From Pseudeuparius sepicola (lineage: Eukaryota; Arthropoda; Insecta; Coleoptera; Anthribidae): DNA of 64,000 bases. Below, piece after piece: positions 47,701 to 56,837 of this stretch. Every line of letters starts with the position of its first letter. Within the stretch, counting starts at the first letter, position 1. Under the pieces are notes generated by a model, which was not told the DNA's origin, did no database searches, and worked only from the letters and a program-made list of their open reading frames with translations. A program made the translations under genes and the position numbers. The stretch is taken from NCBI GenBank assembly GCA_963920635.1, contig OY987298.1, positions 106,459,309 through 106,523,308 on the forward strand. Reading direction: 5' to 3'.

Positions 47701-50700
47701 AAAGCTGGGATCATTTTGCGGTGAAATACAAACAATATGCAATTTAGCAGGGAACCCAAATGGTATTGGAAAATTTGAAGATCTTTGACTTACTGACGCT
47801 ACAGAGTCTTTTAAAGACATTGAACCCACTCCAGTACTACCATCAGTCACTAATATTATCTAAAATAATAACTCTGAGTTGACATAATGTATACATAAAC
47901 TAATTAAAAGATACAAACTTGACAAGCAGTATTATTACCCCACTCACTTATGACCATACGATTCACTCCTTGAAATGCCGTTTCGAGACATGTTTTGTCA
48001 TAATCGTCTATGTTCTCTAATTCATTTTTTATTAAATTATAATCTCTTGTAAATGGACACTTTTCTTCATAAAGGGATGAAAATATCATCTAAAAAGTAT
48101 ATGTTTATTAAACGAAAATATATACAGTGTGTCCACATTAAGGAGTTCCCATCCTTGTAATTTTTTTATTTGTGAACCGATTTTGAAAAACATTAGGCAG
48201 TTTTGTCCTTAAGCTGTAACCATGGCCAACTACGACCATTTTTATGTGCCAACATTTTGAGAAGGCCTATCCCAAGCAGCAGTTTTAGTCACCGTTACGT
48301 TCCGGCAACTTTTGTTTGGACCTTTAAAATTGTGATTACTACTGATATGGGGAAATAAATGGGAAACATTTTGAGGGTGATAGATACGTAACGGCGACCA
48401 CCTAGCAACTTACATTGCTACGACACGCTTACGTTATTATATGTGAGTGTTATTTTCAGCAGGTGTGTGTTTCGTGCTATTCCTCAAAATGTCAAAATTG
48501 TAACCACTCGAGGGAAGCGTTTTGTTTTGATTCATTTCATCCAACTGCTGTTTTAATTTTCTATAAAATGTGAATGTGCGTCCATAATTTTTCTTCTTTC
48601 TAATGGCTGACATTTTCATCACTTCGCAAAAGCGACTGAATCCTTCAAATGATTGTAAGGAACTAAATGTAGTTTCCAATGAGTAGGTATTTTGGTCAAT
48701 ATAGAAGTTACAGTTACTTTAAAGTATTTTTTGTAGTAATTGGAACTTTGTAGTAATTTTAAAATGGAGTGGGAAGTAAAACCTACCATACAGTAGTTTT
48801 CTCGAGTAGCGGGAAAGTTAAATTCACTTTAAATATGACTATATAGTTCCGTAACTTTGGAGGTATTTCTAAAGTCACTAGGATGTAGAAGTTACTTTCA
48901 CGGTTACTATAAAGTAATAAAAATTTTAAAGTGATAAACATAAGTAACACAACAAAGTAATTGTGACTATTGAATATAACTTTAGAGTTAAGGTGACTTT
49001 AACGTAATCTTGCATAGTAACAATTCCAGTCCAGATACTTCAGAAAGTACTTAGAAGTATTGAAACAATAAAGTAATTGCTCAAACTTTCTAAATATAAG
49101 TAATAAAAACTAATAAGTCGATTTTTAAGTAATAACTACGTAATAACTACTTATTCAAAGTTCCCATTTCAGTTACCGCAACTTTAATGCTGCTTGGGAT
49201 TAGCAGTTTTTTTAGAAAAAAAATGAATGACTGGTTGTTGTTTACGTTCACTTAAAACCAAATTGTACCAATTTTCATTGTCCTAATGTACAGGGTGTCG
49301 GAGAAAAAAATATTTTTTAAATTGTTCGAATTTATTTTAATGTTTTTAACATTATCTAATGAAAACATTACAACAAGGTACATTTCTTTAAATGGGAAAA
49401 CAGTCGACCTATGATTATGTATTATCATATTTTTTAATTGCTGTCGAGTTGTGCTTCGACAAGCCACTATAATGCTGACACAAAGTTCTGGTTGGATCGG
49501 GGGTCTTCTAGCATAACTTTATTTTTTTATTAACCTCAAAGGAAGAAATCAAGCTGCGTGATATCAGGCAATCTCAGTGGCCAATCAATGAGAGGAATAC
49601 TTCGTCCAATCCAACAATTAGGAAAATTATCATCTATAAAAATATTCATTTGTAATTTTTCTGTGTGGTACCTAATTTATATTCGTGATATGAATCTAGG
49701 GTGCTAAGCAAAATCAGATGACACTCAGAACATAAATTAATGTCCAGTTAAACTTGTGCAAGGATTTTATTGCTGTAAAAAAATAACGCCATGCTAAATT
49801 AATAATTAAGAAAATATATATACAGGGTGTTCCGTGCGAATATTTGGAGGAAGTATTCCAGCATTAAGAGGGAAAAAATTGGTTTCGTTTTTTTTTTCCT
49901 CAAAAACAGTAATAGAAACTTGAATACCTATTGGGATTCGTTACCGGCTAGTTGGAAGATACTTTACTGTACAATTACTTTCGCACTGTATCCATCCTGA
50001 GGGTGGGAACCCAAAACACCTATTTATCTTTTTTACATAAAATTTTTTCAAGTTAGTTTATTTTAGGGATGGGTAAATGACAGGTTCACGATACTTTCGT
50101 GACTGACCGGACATTTTGAGTCATAAAAGTGGTCAAATTCAAAAATTGTAAAAACCGTGCCATTTGATTAATAATTTTCTCATCAAAATTGTCTCAGCAA
50201 CAGAATGAGATATTTTAGTACCATAAAAAATCTATTGAGGAGTTATGACAACTATCTTAATATCTTGAGTTCTTTTGTCGCTTTAAACGATGAAGTCACA
50301 GCAACCATTTTCCCAAACATCAAAAAAGCTATAATTTTCGGTCATAATTCGACCTTAGAATGTCCCATTTAAGAAGCCCTTTTCGAAATTTTATTTTGAG
50401 TTTTCGTGTTCCTGCTGTAGGCCTGGGACGTCGAGTTTCGCTCACCTGTACAGGGTTGAACCCATTCCTGAAGTTGTCACTTTTTTGGAGGAGCAAATTG
50501 AATTTGTTTGTTTGCTGAAAATCCGGTAGTTTTGAGGCAAATTGACAAGAGACATTTTTATGGAGAAATGTGGTAGGTAATTTAAGAATTCTGGTGATTT
50601 GTCAAAAAAAACATGGATATAGAAATTATTTCCGAAAACAGGAGCTTTGCATAAGTCACTAGGTGAAGAAACACAGTAGCTTTATTTTATGTTTCGCTTT

Positions 50701-53700
50701 ATACCATATCAGGTGTACCAAATTGCAGGTTAATATTGTTTTTCGTTACCGAGATGAGTATCTTTGAATGCATGTTTATAGGAACATTGTTGCCTAAAAT
50801 GATATTTCCCACTTGCCATATTAGATTTGGCACCATAATTTAAATAGGCCCTGTAGGTATAGACATGCTACTGCATAAATATGCACTTTACTTTTGTGAC
50901 TTTTGCTATTTGTGCTTGCTTTGACAAACGGTCAAAGATATGAGAAACTAGGGAATTTTGGCGCTTTATATTTGATTTTTGACATGTTTCCTTTTGCACA
51001 CGCGCATTTGCGTTTTCTTTATAATAATTCAAGATAAGTTGAAAGTTGGCCAACTCTTAAATAAAAGAAAAAGCAAAAGCTAAAGTAAAAGCACTGCACG
51101 AACTCACCCGATCATATGCGCTATTTCAACTTTTTAAAAATAAAGCAAAAGTTTAAAGATAAAGTCGCTGCAAGAACCAACCTTAAGTCTCTAACAACAT
51201 AGAACACTGAGCCATCATCCACCAATTTTTGTAAGTCGTTTATGTAAGTTCGTTGCAACTAAAAGTAAACGAAATGACCATTGGCATTCACTAAAATTTT
51301 TTCCCATTGCCCCCAATTATGTATTTCCATTTACCCCAATATTCATTTCTGAATAAGGTAAATAAACAGTACTTGTACTTTAAAAAATTATTTACCAAAT
51401 CTCGAAAACCAAATGTAACCAGAACATCTATTTAATGTTGTACATGTTTAGATAAAGACAAAAAAATGTTTGGTTCAGCAGAAATGACTGTTAAATTATA
51501 TTGTAATAAATAATCGAATTGACCCTATATATTTAAAAGTATATACCTGTACCTGTCTCATATAAAGTAAAAAAAGTAAAAGTAATAACAAAAGTAACTC
51601 CTTAGTGTTATCGTGTAACAATAAGTCATCACTTTGTTATGAACAAAATAATGATGTTTCAATTCAAGTAATGGGTTACTTTGTGGAGAGTAATGGAAAC
51701 AAGTAACTAGTTACTTTTTAAAGTAACGATGCCCAGCTGTTTTAAAAAACTGCTTATAAGAAAAAATATGTTTGTGTAGGTAATCAAAAAGCAAGAAATA
51801 AAACTGAATAGTTGACATAATAGTTTAGATTCAAATAAAGACAATTACATAGCTTAGTAACACATTTTATTGTTAACAAAATATCAATTTACAGTCACTT
51901 AATACAAATGCAAAATACTTTGCAGTCAATTAATTTATGCATCATCTTATTATAAATAATGAATAATTTACAATCAATTATTTTGATCCTACGGCAGCTT
52001 GGGCAGCTTTCTTAGCTTTGACTGTTTCAACCAATTCTTTGTACCTTTTCATGCATTCCTTTTTATTTCTGTTAGGCAGGCATTCTGCTATTCTATCCCA
52101 TCTCTCTGGAGTTGACACTGGGTATGTCTTAAGTGCTTGCTCAAGTAATTGTTGTTCAATTGCAGTCCAAGGTGTTTCAGGCTTTGGTGCTTTAACGTCG
52201 CCATTACATACAGGTTGCTTTGCTGCTTGTTCTCCATTGACCACTACTACAGAGTCGACATTTTTAGATATTCCAGAATCGTCGACATTTAGAACATTTT
52301 TTTTATCTTTCTTGAAATTACTGAAAGCTTGTTTATTTGCAGATTCTTTGAGATTGTTTTTTGAAAAGTCAGTGTTCTGTAAATCCTTTGCTTTAGCTAA
52401 GACTATTTTTGCATTAAATTTACTACAATCACCTTGGAAGCTACCATGCTGGTTAATAAAGTTTGCAACAACTTCCCACCTTTGATTAGTCCCAGCTGGG
52501 AATAAATTTACAGCCTTAACCAAGAGCAGGATATTGTCTTCATTCCATTCAGGTGCTGCTTTAATTACAGTACTATCTTTCTTGTCTTCATTACTTTTTT
52601 GTTTAGTCAATTCAAGAATTTCTAGTCGTTCCTTTTCCCGTAGCATTTCATTGTCTTTTACAGCTTTAAGAAAAGCAGACTTTCCATTATTTTTAATATT
52701 TTTATTGAGATCTTCTATTTCCTCTAAAGACAGACTCTCGCACATGTATTCGACAGCAGTCATGTTAGATAAATTTTGGTCACTAGTTTCTGCATAATAG
52801 TTGTTAGTTTTGCACAGGTCTCGAAGGGCTTTTCTTTCTTTTTTAAGTGCTTTCTTCAGTGCTTCCCTCTCTTGGCGTTTTTCTTCAATTCGAGCACGTT
52901 CTGCTGCGTCCGCTTTTTCTTTAGCAATTTGAGCTTCTCGTAAAATCCTTTCTTCTTCTTCTTTTTTAGCTTGAGCAGCACTTTGCTTTGCCCTTTTCGC
53001 AGCAAGTTTCTTGTCCTTATCATCTTTCTTGAACTTTGCAATTCTTGGGTCATTGTTATAAGCTAAATCGACCAAACTTCTAATTCTGGACATCTCTTCT
53101 TTCTTTTTCCTAAGCCGTTCGGCTTTGTTTAGTTTGTCTACATATCTGCGTTCATCACGATCTTGACATTTTTCCTTATCTTCTTCGTCCTCATAAGAAT
53201 ACTCTCGCCAGGACTTAAAATCATACCAAAATGAATAAAATCGTTCTACTTCCTCTCTTGAAGAATTTGCGCCTCCAAGTTTTGGAACACGTGACTTTTC
53301 CGACCATCGAGAATTCAAGTCAAAATAGTACACAAAAGTTTTGTAGAAATCTTTCTTTAAATCGCTTCCCTCTGGTATGTTATTGTCAAATTCGGGATCT
53401 ACAGAATCGTATGCTCTTCTCCTTGTAATATTGCCTAATGTTTCATATGCCATTGTAATGCAGGTAAAATAATCATCGTCGGGCTTGATTTCTTCACCGA
53501 GTGCTTTTCGTTTGTCTGGATGATGCTTTAAAACCTTCTTACGATAAGCAGTCTTAATTATATCTTCCGTAGCTTTGAACCGCAAATTTGGTATGCCTAG
53601 AACCTTGTAGTGGTCTTGACTCTTCCACTCTTTGGGATCAAGACTCCTTAAGTACTCTACATCATCTTCATACACAATACTTTCGGGTTTCAGTTCCTCT

Positions 53701-54408
53701 TCTTTAGATTCATCTTTTACGAGATCGACTTTTAATTTTATCAAAGGATGAGGCAGAAATTTCATCTGGGGATCTCCTCCATTTTTATCGAAAATAAAAC
53801 GATACCTTACAGCAACTGTAGTACAAGTGTTCTTACTGGACGCTTTAGATTCACACATTTTTTGTAGTTTACCATAACCCTTATGTTTTCCTAAGAAACC
53901 CAAAATTTTCTATTTAGGGAATTTCTTGCGAATTTATTCGTAAATAATGTTATAAAATATTCTGTAGTTTAAATTCTACTTTTAAAACTTTCTTCCACAT
54001 TCCCACAAGGCTCACAGCAACAAAAATTTCGGCATGGCAAACGTGAAATGTGACGGGAAATCAACAAGGTAAAATATTTTATTTAATTATTACTCTATGG
54101 TTTGACAAGCACAGACATTCTGCTGCTGTTAACCTCATTTTCTCTGTTTTTATTTTTGGGCATTTTTTGAGCACAGTTCAAATTTTTAATATAACTATTA
54201 ACTTATTATATTAAAGTAAAAACATACGGTTCTTATAAAGGATACTTACTAGTGAAATGAATTCTAATTTAGAATGAACACTTAGGTGATCCAAAAATGC
54301 TTTTATTCCACTTAAAGCTAGTTGCTTTCGTGTAGTTTCCGTTCCGTCATTTAGTTGAACAGGCCTTGTCATCGATAATGATACGTCTAGCAAAATTACT
54401 GTAGGCAT
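35519..54408 (-). CDS. IntS14: Integrator complex subunit 14 (VWA9), six exons
   Basis: Exons 54408-54250, 48089-47919, 47859-47694, 47599-47406, 43953-43384 and 35743-35519 join in frame to 494 residues (human INTS14 has 518). All junctions are GT-AG. The N-terminus MPTVILLDVSLSMTRPV is that of INTS14, with the DVSLS (DxSxS) metal-site motif of its VWA domain (about residues 1-210). A beta-rich middle follows, then the conserved WADSKKKSNLM, LPWLG-like and RKLPEKTQNFYKELNRLRKA segments, and a helical C-terminus. INTS14 forms a nucleic-acid-binding module with INTS13 and INTS10 in the nuclear Integrator complex, which cleaves snRNA and nascent promoter-proximal transcripts. Intron 1 (6.2 kb) hosts DNAJC2, intron 4 is 3.5 kb and intron 5 is 7.6 kb, both full of transposons. 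No frame damage is seen. Confidence 0.95.
36662..37971. repeat. fold-back element in IntS14 intron 5
   Basis: Ends GCCATTTGCGGCTAGGGCC and its inverse. The arms of about 300 bp include GGTTCGAGGCAGG-like and GTAGTACTTGAGC-like matches. A second element (37046-37290) and unrelated AT-rich sequence lie between the arms. Confidence 0.8.
37046..37290. mobile_element. short TACAG fold-back, relative of 19806-20686
   Basis: The TATAAATTGACACCCCCC left and GAGCCACCCTGTA right portions and the AAAGTTTTTTACAAAAGTTT core match the longer element at 19806. The left half has an internal direct duplication of about 45 bp. Confidence 0.75.
38696..40327. mobile_element. TACAGTGTGA-ended element in IntS14 intron 5
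   Basis: Left TACAGTGTGACCCAATTCAA and right inverse CACACTGTA, with inward matches (GACATCAAAATC and TTAAACAATAGG-like). A hAT-like element at 39020-39992 has been inserted into it. Confidence 0.7.
39020..39992. mobile_element. hAT-like element made of TTTCGCGAAA words
   Basis: The end TAGAGTTGTGCC at the left is a diverged inverse of GGCAAATTTC/TAGGGATGGGCA at the right. TAAGTAAG and TATGTAAG flank it, an 8-bp target duplication with one mismatch, as expected for hAT transposons. Inside, the palindromes TTTCGCGAAA and GAAATTTC and the word GAAAGTTTC recur at least twenty times, clustered at both ends. No transposase is present, so it is non-autonomous. Confidence 0.65.
40328..41160. other. 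unassigned block with several long open frames
   Basis: From about 40400 to 41040 frames on both strands stay open for 70-119 codons, and CpG and G+C are higher than around it. The longest + frames have no usual ATG start in place (one opens at GTG) and their translations match no family I recognise. There is a CAATAAAAG signal at 41108. It could be a retrotransposon segment, a retrocopied transcript, or captured DNA. Confidence 0.35.
41540..42350. repeat. AAAGTTGTTTAGAATT repeat cluster
   Basis: The phrase AAAGTTGTTTAGAATTAGAA followed by GATGTGTC recurs at about 41605, 41745, 42045 and 42155, and in inverse at 42270-42325, where it makes a hairpin around 42190-42300. The same words occur in the fold-back at 10317-11172. 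Confidence 0.65.
42362..42947 (+). mobile_element. truncated hAT element, 8-bp target duplication
   Basis: Ends TAAAGGGCGGAATATATGCA and the exact inverse. It is flanked by GTTGCAAC (42354-42361) and GTTACAAC (42948-42955), an 8-bp duplication with one change. The word TGCATATTT recurs just inside the left end. It encodes only the transposase C-terminus, so it is an internally deleted copy about 586 bp long. It lies in IntS14 intron 5, antisense to that gene. Confidence 0.88.
42590..42754 (+). pseudogene. hAT transposase C-terminal (hATC) fragment
   Basis: The frame reads RIFDGKSSNEVAPWPYTLLP then LKYCPITSVDVERSFSIYK and HIFTDRRQRYLLENF before TAA. The PITSVDVERSFS block is the hallmark of the hATC dimerisation region at the end of hAT transposases. 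It has no catalytic part and no start. Confidence 0.9.
43384..43953 (-). CDS. IntS14: IntS14 exon 5 (residues 231-420)
   Basis: Preceded by CATTTCAG. The largest exon, holding GFISVAEIGSP, PSFCVLLHGAL, WADSKKKSNLM and the QKILRHARKLPEKTQNFYK block. An open frame on the opposite strand over the same bases is a shadow. Confidence 0.95.
45590..46745 (-). repeat. repeat family R1, copy 2, interrupted
   Basis: Pieces at 45630-45850 and 46540-46740 match the 61120 and 28250 copies (CCTAACGGTTTTC, CTGGTGGAAGTAGA, TTTGCCTT). The two halves are separated by an insert that copies 1 and 3 lack at this position. Confidence 0.7.
45855..46535 (-). other. insert with GTCTA duplication and a G+C-rich open frame
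   Basis: GTCTA flanks the insert on both sides (about 45850-45854 and 46536-46540), a likely 5-bp target duplication. The - strand is open for 138 codons (46336-45920), with ETGLSLDYLEMYEW followed by GTAAGC, a good donor. A TTGCATACAAATTG-bearing start and CpG-rich middle suggest a promoter or first exon of some transcript. No family is recognised. It may be captured host DNA or the 5' part of a retroelement. Confidence 0.4.
47406..47599 (-). CDS. IntS14: IntS14 exon 4 (residues 166-230)
   Basis: Preceded by TTCCAG. Encodes the QRLIDLSGYDG and FKGVLKCGNLETKITLSPAPI segments and ends at GTAAGT, phase 0. Confidence 0.92.
47694..47859 (-). CDS. IntS14: IntS14 exon 3 (residues 111-165)
   Basis: Preceded by TATTTTAG. 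Begins IILVTDGSTGVGS (VWA strand and loop) and ends after one base of a codon at GTAAGG. Confidence 0.92.
47919..48089 (-). CDS. IntS14: IntS14 exon 2 (residues 54-110)
   Basis: Preceded by TTTTTAG. Encodes FSSLYEEKCPFTRDYN through NNTACQ. The donor is GTTTGT, a weak but usable match, chosen because it joins Q to IILVTDG as in the human protein. Confidence 0.92.
48268..49202. repeat. element with ATCCCAAGCAGCA ends and AAAGTAAC words
   Basis: Left ATCCCAAGCAGCA and right inverse TGCTGCTTGGGAT. From 48690 to 49190 the words AGTTACTTT, AAAGTAAC and AAGTGACTTT in both orientations recur more than fifteen times. No protein is encoded. Confidence 0.6.
49289..49640 (-). pseudogene. IS630/mariner transposase fragment
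   Basis: On the - strand around 49640-49545 the translation reads FPNCWIGRSIPLIDWPLRLP followed by DITQLDFFL and a stop. It contains the WPxRxPDLTxxDFFL block with the last catalytic Asp. Downstream a frame with VACRSTTRQQLKNMI fits the transposase tail. A TACAGGGTGTCGGAG end lies at 49289. The copy is frame-broken and truncated. Confidence 0.75.
51866..51871 (-). terminator. poly(A) signal AATAAA for DNAJC2
   Basis: AATAAA on the - strand about 107 bases after the stop. No long A-tract or target duplication follows, so there is no direct footprint of retroposition. Use of this site would end a transcript inside IntS14 intron 1. Confidence 0.6.
51978..53858 (-). CDS. Dnajc2: DnaJ homolog subfamily C member 2 (zuotin/MPP11)
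   Basis: Single exon, 626 residues (human 621). The frame is open 15 codons further up, but only from a TTG, so I take the ATG at 53858 (MCESKASSKN). Residues 82-154 form a J domain with the HPD triad at 113-115 (KHHPDKRKA). Then come the zuotin-homology region (RWSEKSRVPKLG, FYSFWYDFKSWREYSY), a long charged coiled-coil/ribosome-binding segment (about 230-350), and two SANT/Myb repeats (about 437-475 and 563-612, ending NRNKKECMKRYKELVETVKA). The family partners an Hsp70-type chaperone at the ribosome exit tunnel to fold nascent chains, and in animals also acts on chromatin through the SANT repeats. The whole gene lies in IntS14 intron 1 on the same strand. An intronless copy may be a functional retrogene or simply an intron-poor ancestral form. 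No frame damage is seen. Confidence 0.96.
   Translation of the reverse strand: MCESKASSKNTCTTVAVRYRFIFDKNGGDPQMKFLPHPLIKLKVDLVKDESKEEELKPESIVYEDDVEYLRSLDPKEWKSQDHYKVLGIPNLRFKATEDIIKTAYRKKVLKHHPDKRKALGEEIKPDDDYFTCITMAYETLGNITRRRAYDSVDPEFDNNIPEGSDLKKDFYKTFVYYFDLNSRWSEKSRVPKLGGANSSREEVERFYSFWYDFKSWREYSYEDEEDKEKCQDRDERRYVDKLNKAERLRKKKEEMSRIRSLVDLAYNNDPRIAKFKKDDKDKKLAAKRAKQSAAQAKKEEEERILREAQIAKEKADAAERARIEEKRQEREALKKALKKERKALRDLCKTNNYYAETSDQNLSNMTAVEYMCESLSLEEIEDLNKNIKNNGKSAFLKAVKDNEMLREKERLEILELTKQKSNEDKKDSTVIKAAPEWNEDNILLLVKAVNLFPAGTNQRWEVVANFINQHGSFQGDCSKFNAKIVLAKAKDLQNTDFSKNNLKESANKQAFSNFKKDKKNVLNVDDSGISKNVDSVVVVNGEQAAKQPVCNGDVKAPKPETPWTAIEQQLLEQALKTYPVSTPERWDRIAECLPNRNKKECMKRYKELVETVKAKKAAQAAVGSK
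54250..54408 (-). CDS. IntS14: IntS14 exon 1 (residues 1-53)
   Basis: ATG at 54408. It ends LEFISL before GTAAGT, phase 0. The VWA metal-site DVSLS is at residues 8-12. Confidence 0.93.
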
Positions 54409-54889
54409 TTTTGAAAATAAGAATAATTATAATTGCTGTAATGAAAATATTTATAAATATTAAAAAAAAATTGACACATAACACAGAAAAACTCAGGTTC
54501 GATAATGTGGCATCCCCAAAGTTATCGGTCAAAGCCAAGGGTTTTTGACAATATTTAGGTTTGTTCGGTCACATAGTTCGGTGTTGCTGCACTGACTGTA
54601 GCGAAGTGTAGACTAATGTATTACACATTACACTAAGTTACACACTACACTGTTAGTGCTGTTAAGTGCAATATAAATCAGTGTAGTTTACTAGATTCTG
54701 TTCGTTTGTAAAGTGCAGTGTACTGAAACTTGTTCGGTGTAATTTTTTCATACAATGGCAATGATGTTCGGCTGGATCATCTTCATTCATCTTCAATCTA
54801 ACGTGAATGTTTTGTGAACTTAACCTCATTCATCTATCGTCTGGAGCTCAGACTAATGAATAAATTAGTCTGAGGTCTATAGCATCGAG
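54409..54889. promoter_or_regulatory. IntS14 upstream region
   Basis: Immediate 5' flank of IntS14, AT-rich, with no clear TATA. At 54600-54720 the words GTGTAG, TACACT and CACTGCA alternate in both orientations, probably a small repetitive element rather than a promoter array. The transcription start cannot be placed. Confidence 0.35.
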
Positions 54890-55230
54890 GTATAGTAAAA
54901 TTATTTTAAGAAGTCCTTACTGGGACTGTCAAATGGTAATTTCGCCATCCTAAGTTGGCATCAATGCAGCAAAAAATGCAACCGGGTCATAAGTCCAGGT
55001 CAGTAGCGAGCCCATTTGCACAATTAATAACTACTAATAACACGAACAAGAACAACACAGATAACGGTAAAACTCACGAAACGTACAAAACCCACGAATA
55101 TGTTCACTGCCCAAAGTTTGATCCTTTTTGAACGATCCGGAAAACCTTCACTGTCACTTTCACAACACCGAAACAAAATTTGCCTGAGTCCGCCCCATAG
55201 ACGCTGGAGCAAGTGGCTGATTTTAACCAT
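54890..55230 (-). repeat. dispersed repeat, inverted partner at 3170-3515
   Basis: Reverse complement of 3170-3515. The short frame on the - strand here matches the + frame there almost residue for residue, showing copying rather than a conserved gene. Confidence 0.8.
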
Positions 55231-55489
55231 GACGTTTGAAATTATTATTAAAATGAGTTGTAGTCATAGTTATTGTAGCGGTATAATCGTGATTGCAATA
55301 GGGTTTTTATTTTATTATGTTCTTTTTTCGTATTACTTGGGTAACTTTTCACATTATAAATCAACGAGTGACGTCATTAACTGGGTGAGACACATATACC
55401 ATTGTTATGCAAATTCCTAGGGATTTTGTGGAGACTGTCATCCCAGAAAAGGTGGGCTGTCATCTGACAAAATCGGGACTTCTTACAGT

Positions 55490-55965
55490 AATCGGGGTAT
55501 AGTATTGGAGGGGAGAAGCTATCACGTGACCAAAAACGGTTCACCTACGTCATAGATTACCAGAACAACGTCAATTTGTTGACTCGGTGCTAAAAAAAGT
55601 GCATTAAATGTGGCTAAAAGTACAGTTTTCCTTGTTATTGCGAGCTATTGACCTCTGTAAATAAATATGTCATGTGCTGTACGTTGTTGCAGTAGCAATT
55701 CTAAAGTGGACAAAAAGAAATTCACAGGAATTACATTTCACAGGTAATGTAAACAATAGACAGAGTCATATCAATATAATTTATAATATCCACTTTGGTA
55801 CTTTATGAAAAGAAAAATATTACCTTTATAACTACTCATCTAGGTATGTATTTTTCAAGGATTGCCTACAGGGTGTTTCTTCCTTCGATTCAAAATAACC
55901 CCATATTTTCTTTCGTAGGTTTTTTTATAATTTTGCTAGGAATACTGTTTAATCAGACCTCAATG
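55490..55965 (+). mobile_element. THAP-exon element, copy A
   Basis: Matches 58706-59170 closely: shared CACGTGAC, ACCTACGTCATAGATTAC, GCGAGCTATTGACCTCTG, the THAP exon, and the post-donor sequence to TACTGTTTAATCAGACC. The left end is diverged (GGGGTATAGTATTGG) and the right end CCTCAATG is reached earlier, so the copy is shortened. A TACAGGGTGTTTC sequence at 55867 marks a later insertion. Confidence 0.7.
55667..55743 (+). pseudogene. THAP domain first exon, copy A
   Basis: ATG opens MSCAVRCCSSNSKVDKKKF then TGITFH and two bases before GTAATG. C-x3-C at the N-terminus and the FHR at the exon edge fit the first part of a THAP C2CH finger (C...C...FHRFP). Unlike copy A' the His is kept. No second exon is identifiable, so it is a 5'-end fragment of a transposase gene or of a domesticated THAP gene. 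Confidence 0.65.
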
Positions 55966-56587
55966 GTCTGGAGATATAAACAGCAGAGTACAGAGAACTG
56001 GTTAATATTGACAATGATTAGTGATTATTTTATAAATTTACAAAAATCGCAGATTTTGTAGGATATTCCATTTTTTATTATAATTGTATAAGCGAATACT
56101 AGCAAAACTTCAATATCTAGACAAACCAGAGCATATAAAATACAGGAATTTATATGAACCAGAGAAATATAATTACTATTATTGCTATCTGAGACAAACG
56201 CAAGATCACCCCAAGATCAAGGTTTAGGGCCTACAAATCTGTCTATTTATTATACTAACGCAAGGTTATATTTTTTCGTGTTTTTATTATTTATGCGATT
56301 TGTGAACATCGTTCAACTACACTACATACCTATATAATACATATACTGATTATTAACCGTCTGCGCAGGCTAGACCGTCTGCGCAGGCTAGTGCGCGGGT
56401 CATAGTAAAGGATGCAGCTGTTTTGTGTTTATTCGTTTTCCCTGCTCGTTTTCGGTTTTCCCACAAGTTTTTGTTATCTATATAGGTATTTCGAAAATAG
56501 CCTGTTACTAACCGTTTTTTAGTGACAAGTGTAGTGCTTACATACAAGAAAGTGTTTTGCTGTGATTATTACGACTAGACGAGAACA

Positions 56588-56659
56588 ATGGCTTGCTTTG
56601 TGAAGCATTGTAAAAATCTCAAAAGACTGGTGCCTCCTGAAAGTTCAATACGCTATTGA
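56588..56659 (+). pseudogene. THAP-like first exon, type B, stopped
   Basis: MACFVKHCKNLKRLVPPESS then IRY and TGA. C-x4-C at the N-terminus resembles a diverged THAP start. The frame ends before the donor that the sister copy at 57519 retains. The 200-bp leader (TTTTCGGTTTTCCCACAAG) is the same in both. Confidence 0.5.
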
Positions 56660-56837
56660 ATATAAGAAATACGCCCCCTATAGGCTAAATTCTAAACTAG
56701 TCTATGGGCCATGCGAACAATGAACATAACAAAGAACAACGCAGTGTAGACACGGTGGCTAGCACCGTTCACATGGTAACGATGGCCCATATATATTAAT
56801 TCGCATAGTCCCGTCGGGGCGTTGGCATTTTAAATTC

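Larger units (their letters stand above)
48090..51865. other. IntS14 intron 1, part downstream of DNAJC2
   Basis: Contains a TACAGTGTGTCC end (48123), the AGTAAC-word element (48268-49202), a mariner relic (49289-49640), a TACAGGGTGTTCC end (49821), a GGGATGGGTAAATGAC end (50065) and a second AGTAAC-rich stretch (51560-51735). No other gene is seen. Confidence 0.55.
55231..56580. other. intergenic, THAP-element copy A and flanks
   Basis: Copy A (about 55490-55965) is described separately. After it come AT-rich sequence and, from 56390, the leader of the second THAP-like exon (CAGCTGTTTTGTGTTTATTC). A 17-base direct repeat, GACCGTCTGCGCAGGCTAG-like, occurs twice at 56358-56391. Confidence 0.5.

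Noticed and set aside
52018..52797. Two long + strand frames (155 and 87 codons)
   Set aside because: They are shadows of the DNAJC2 coding sequence on the opposite strand.
53859..53903. Fifteen extra N-terminal residues for DNAJC2
   Set aside because: The extension would start at a TTG. The first ATG in frame is at 53858 and gives 626 residues, close to the human length.
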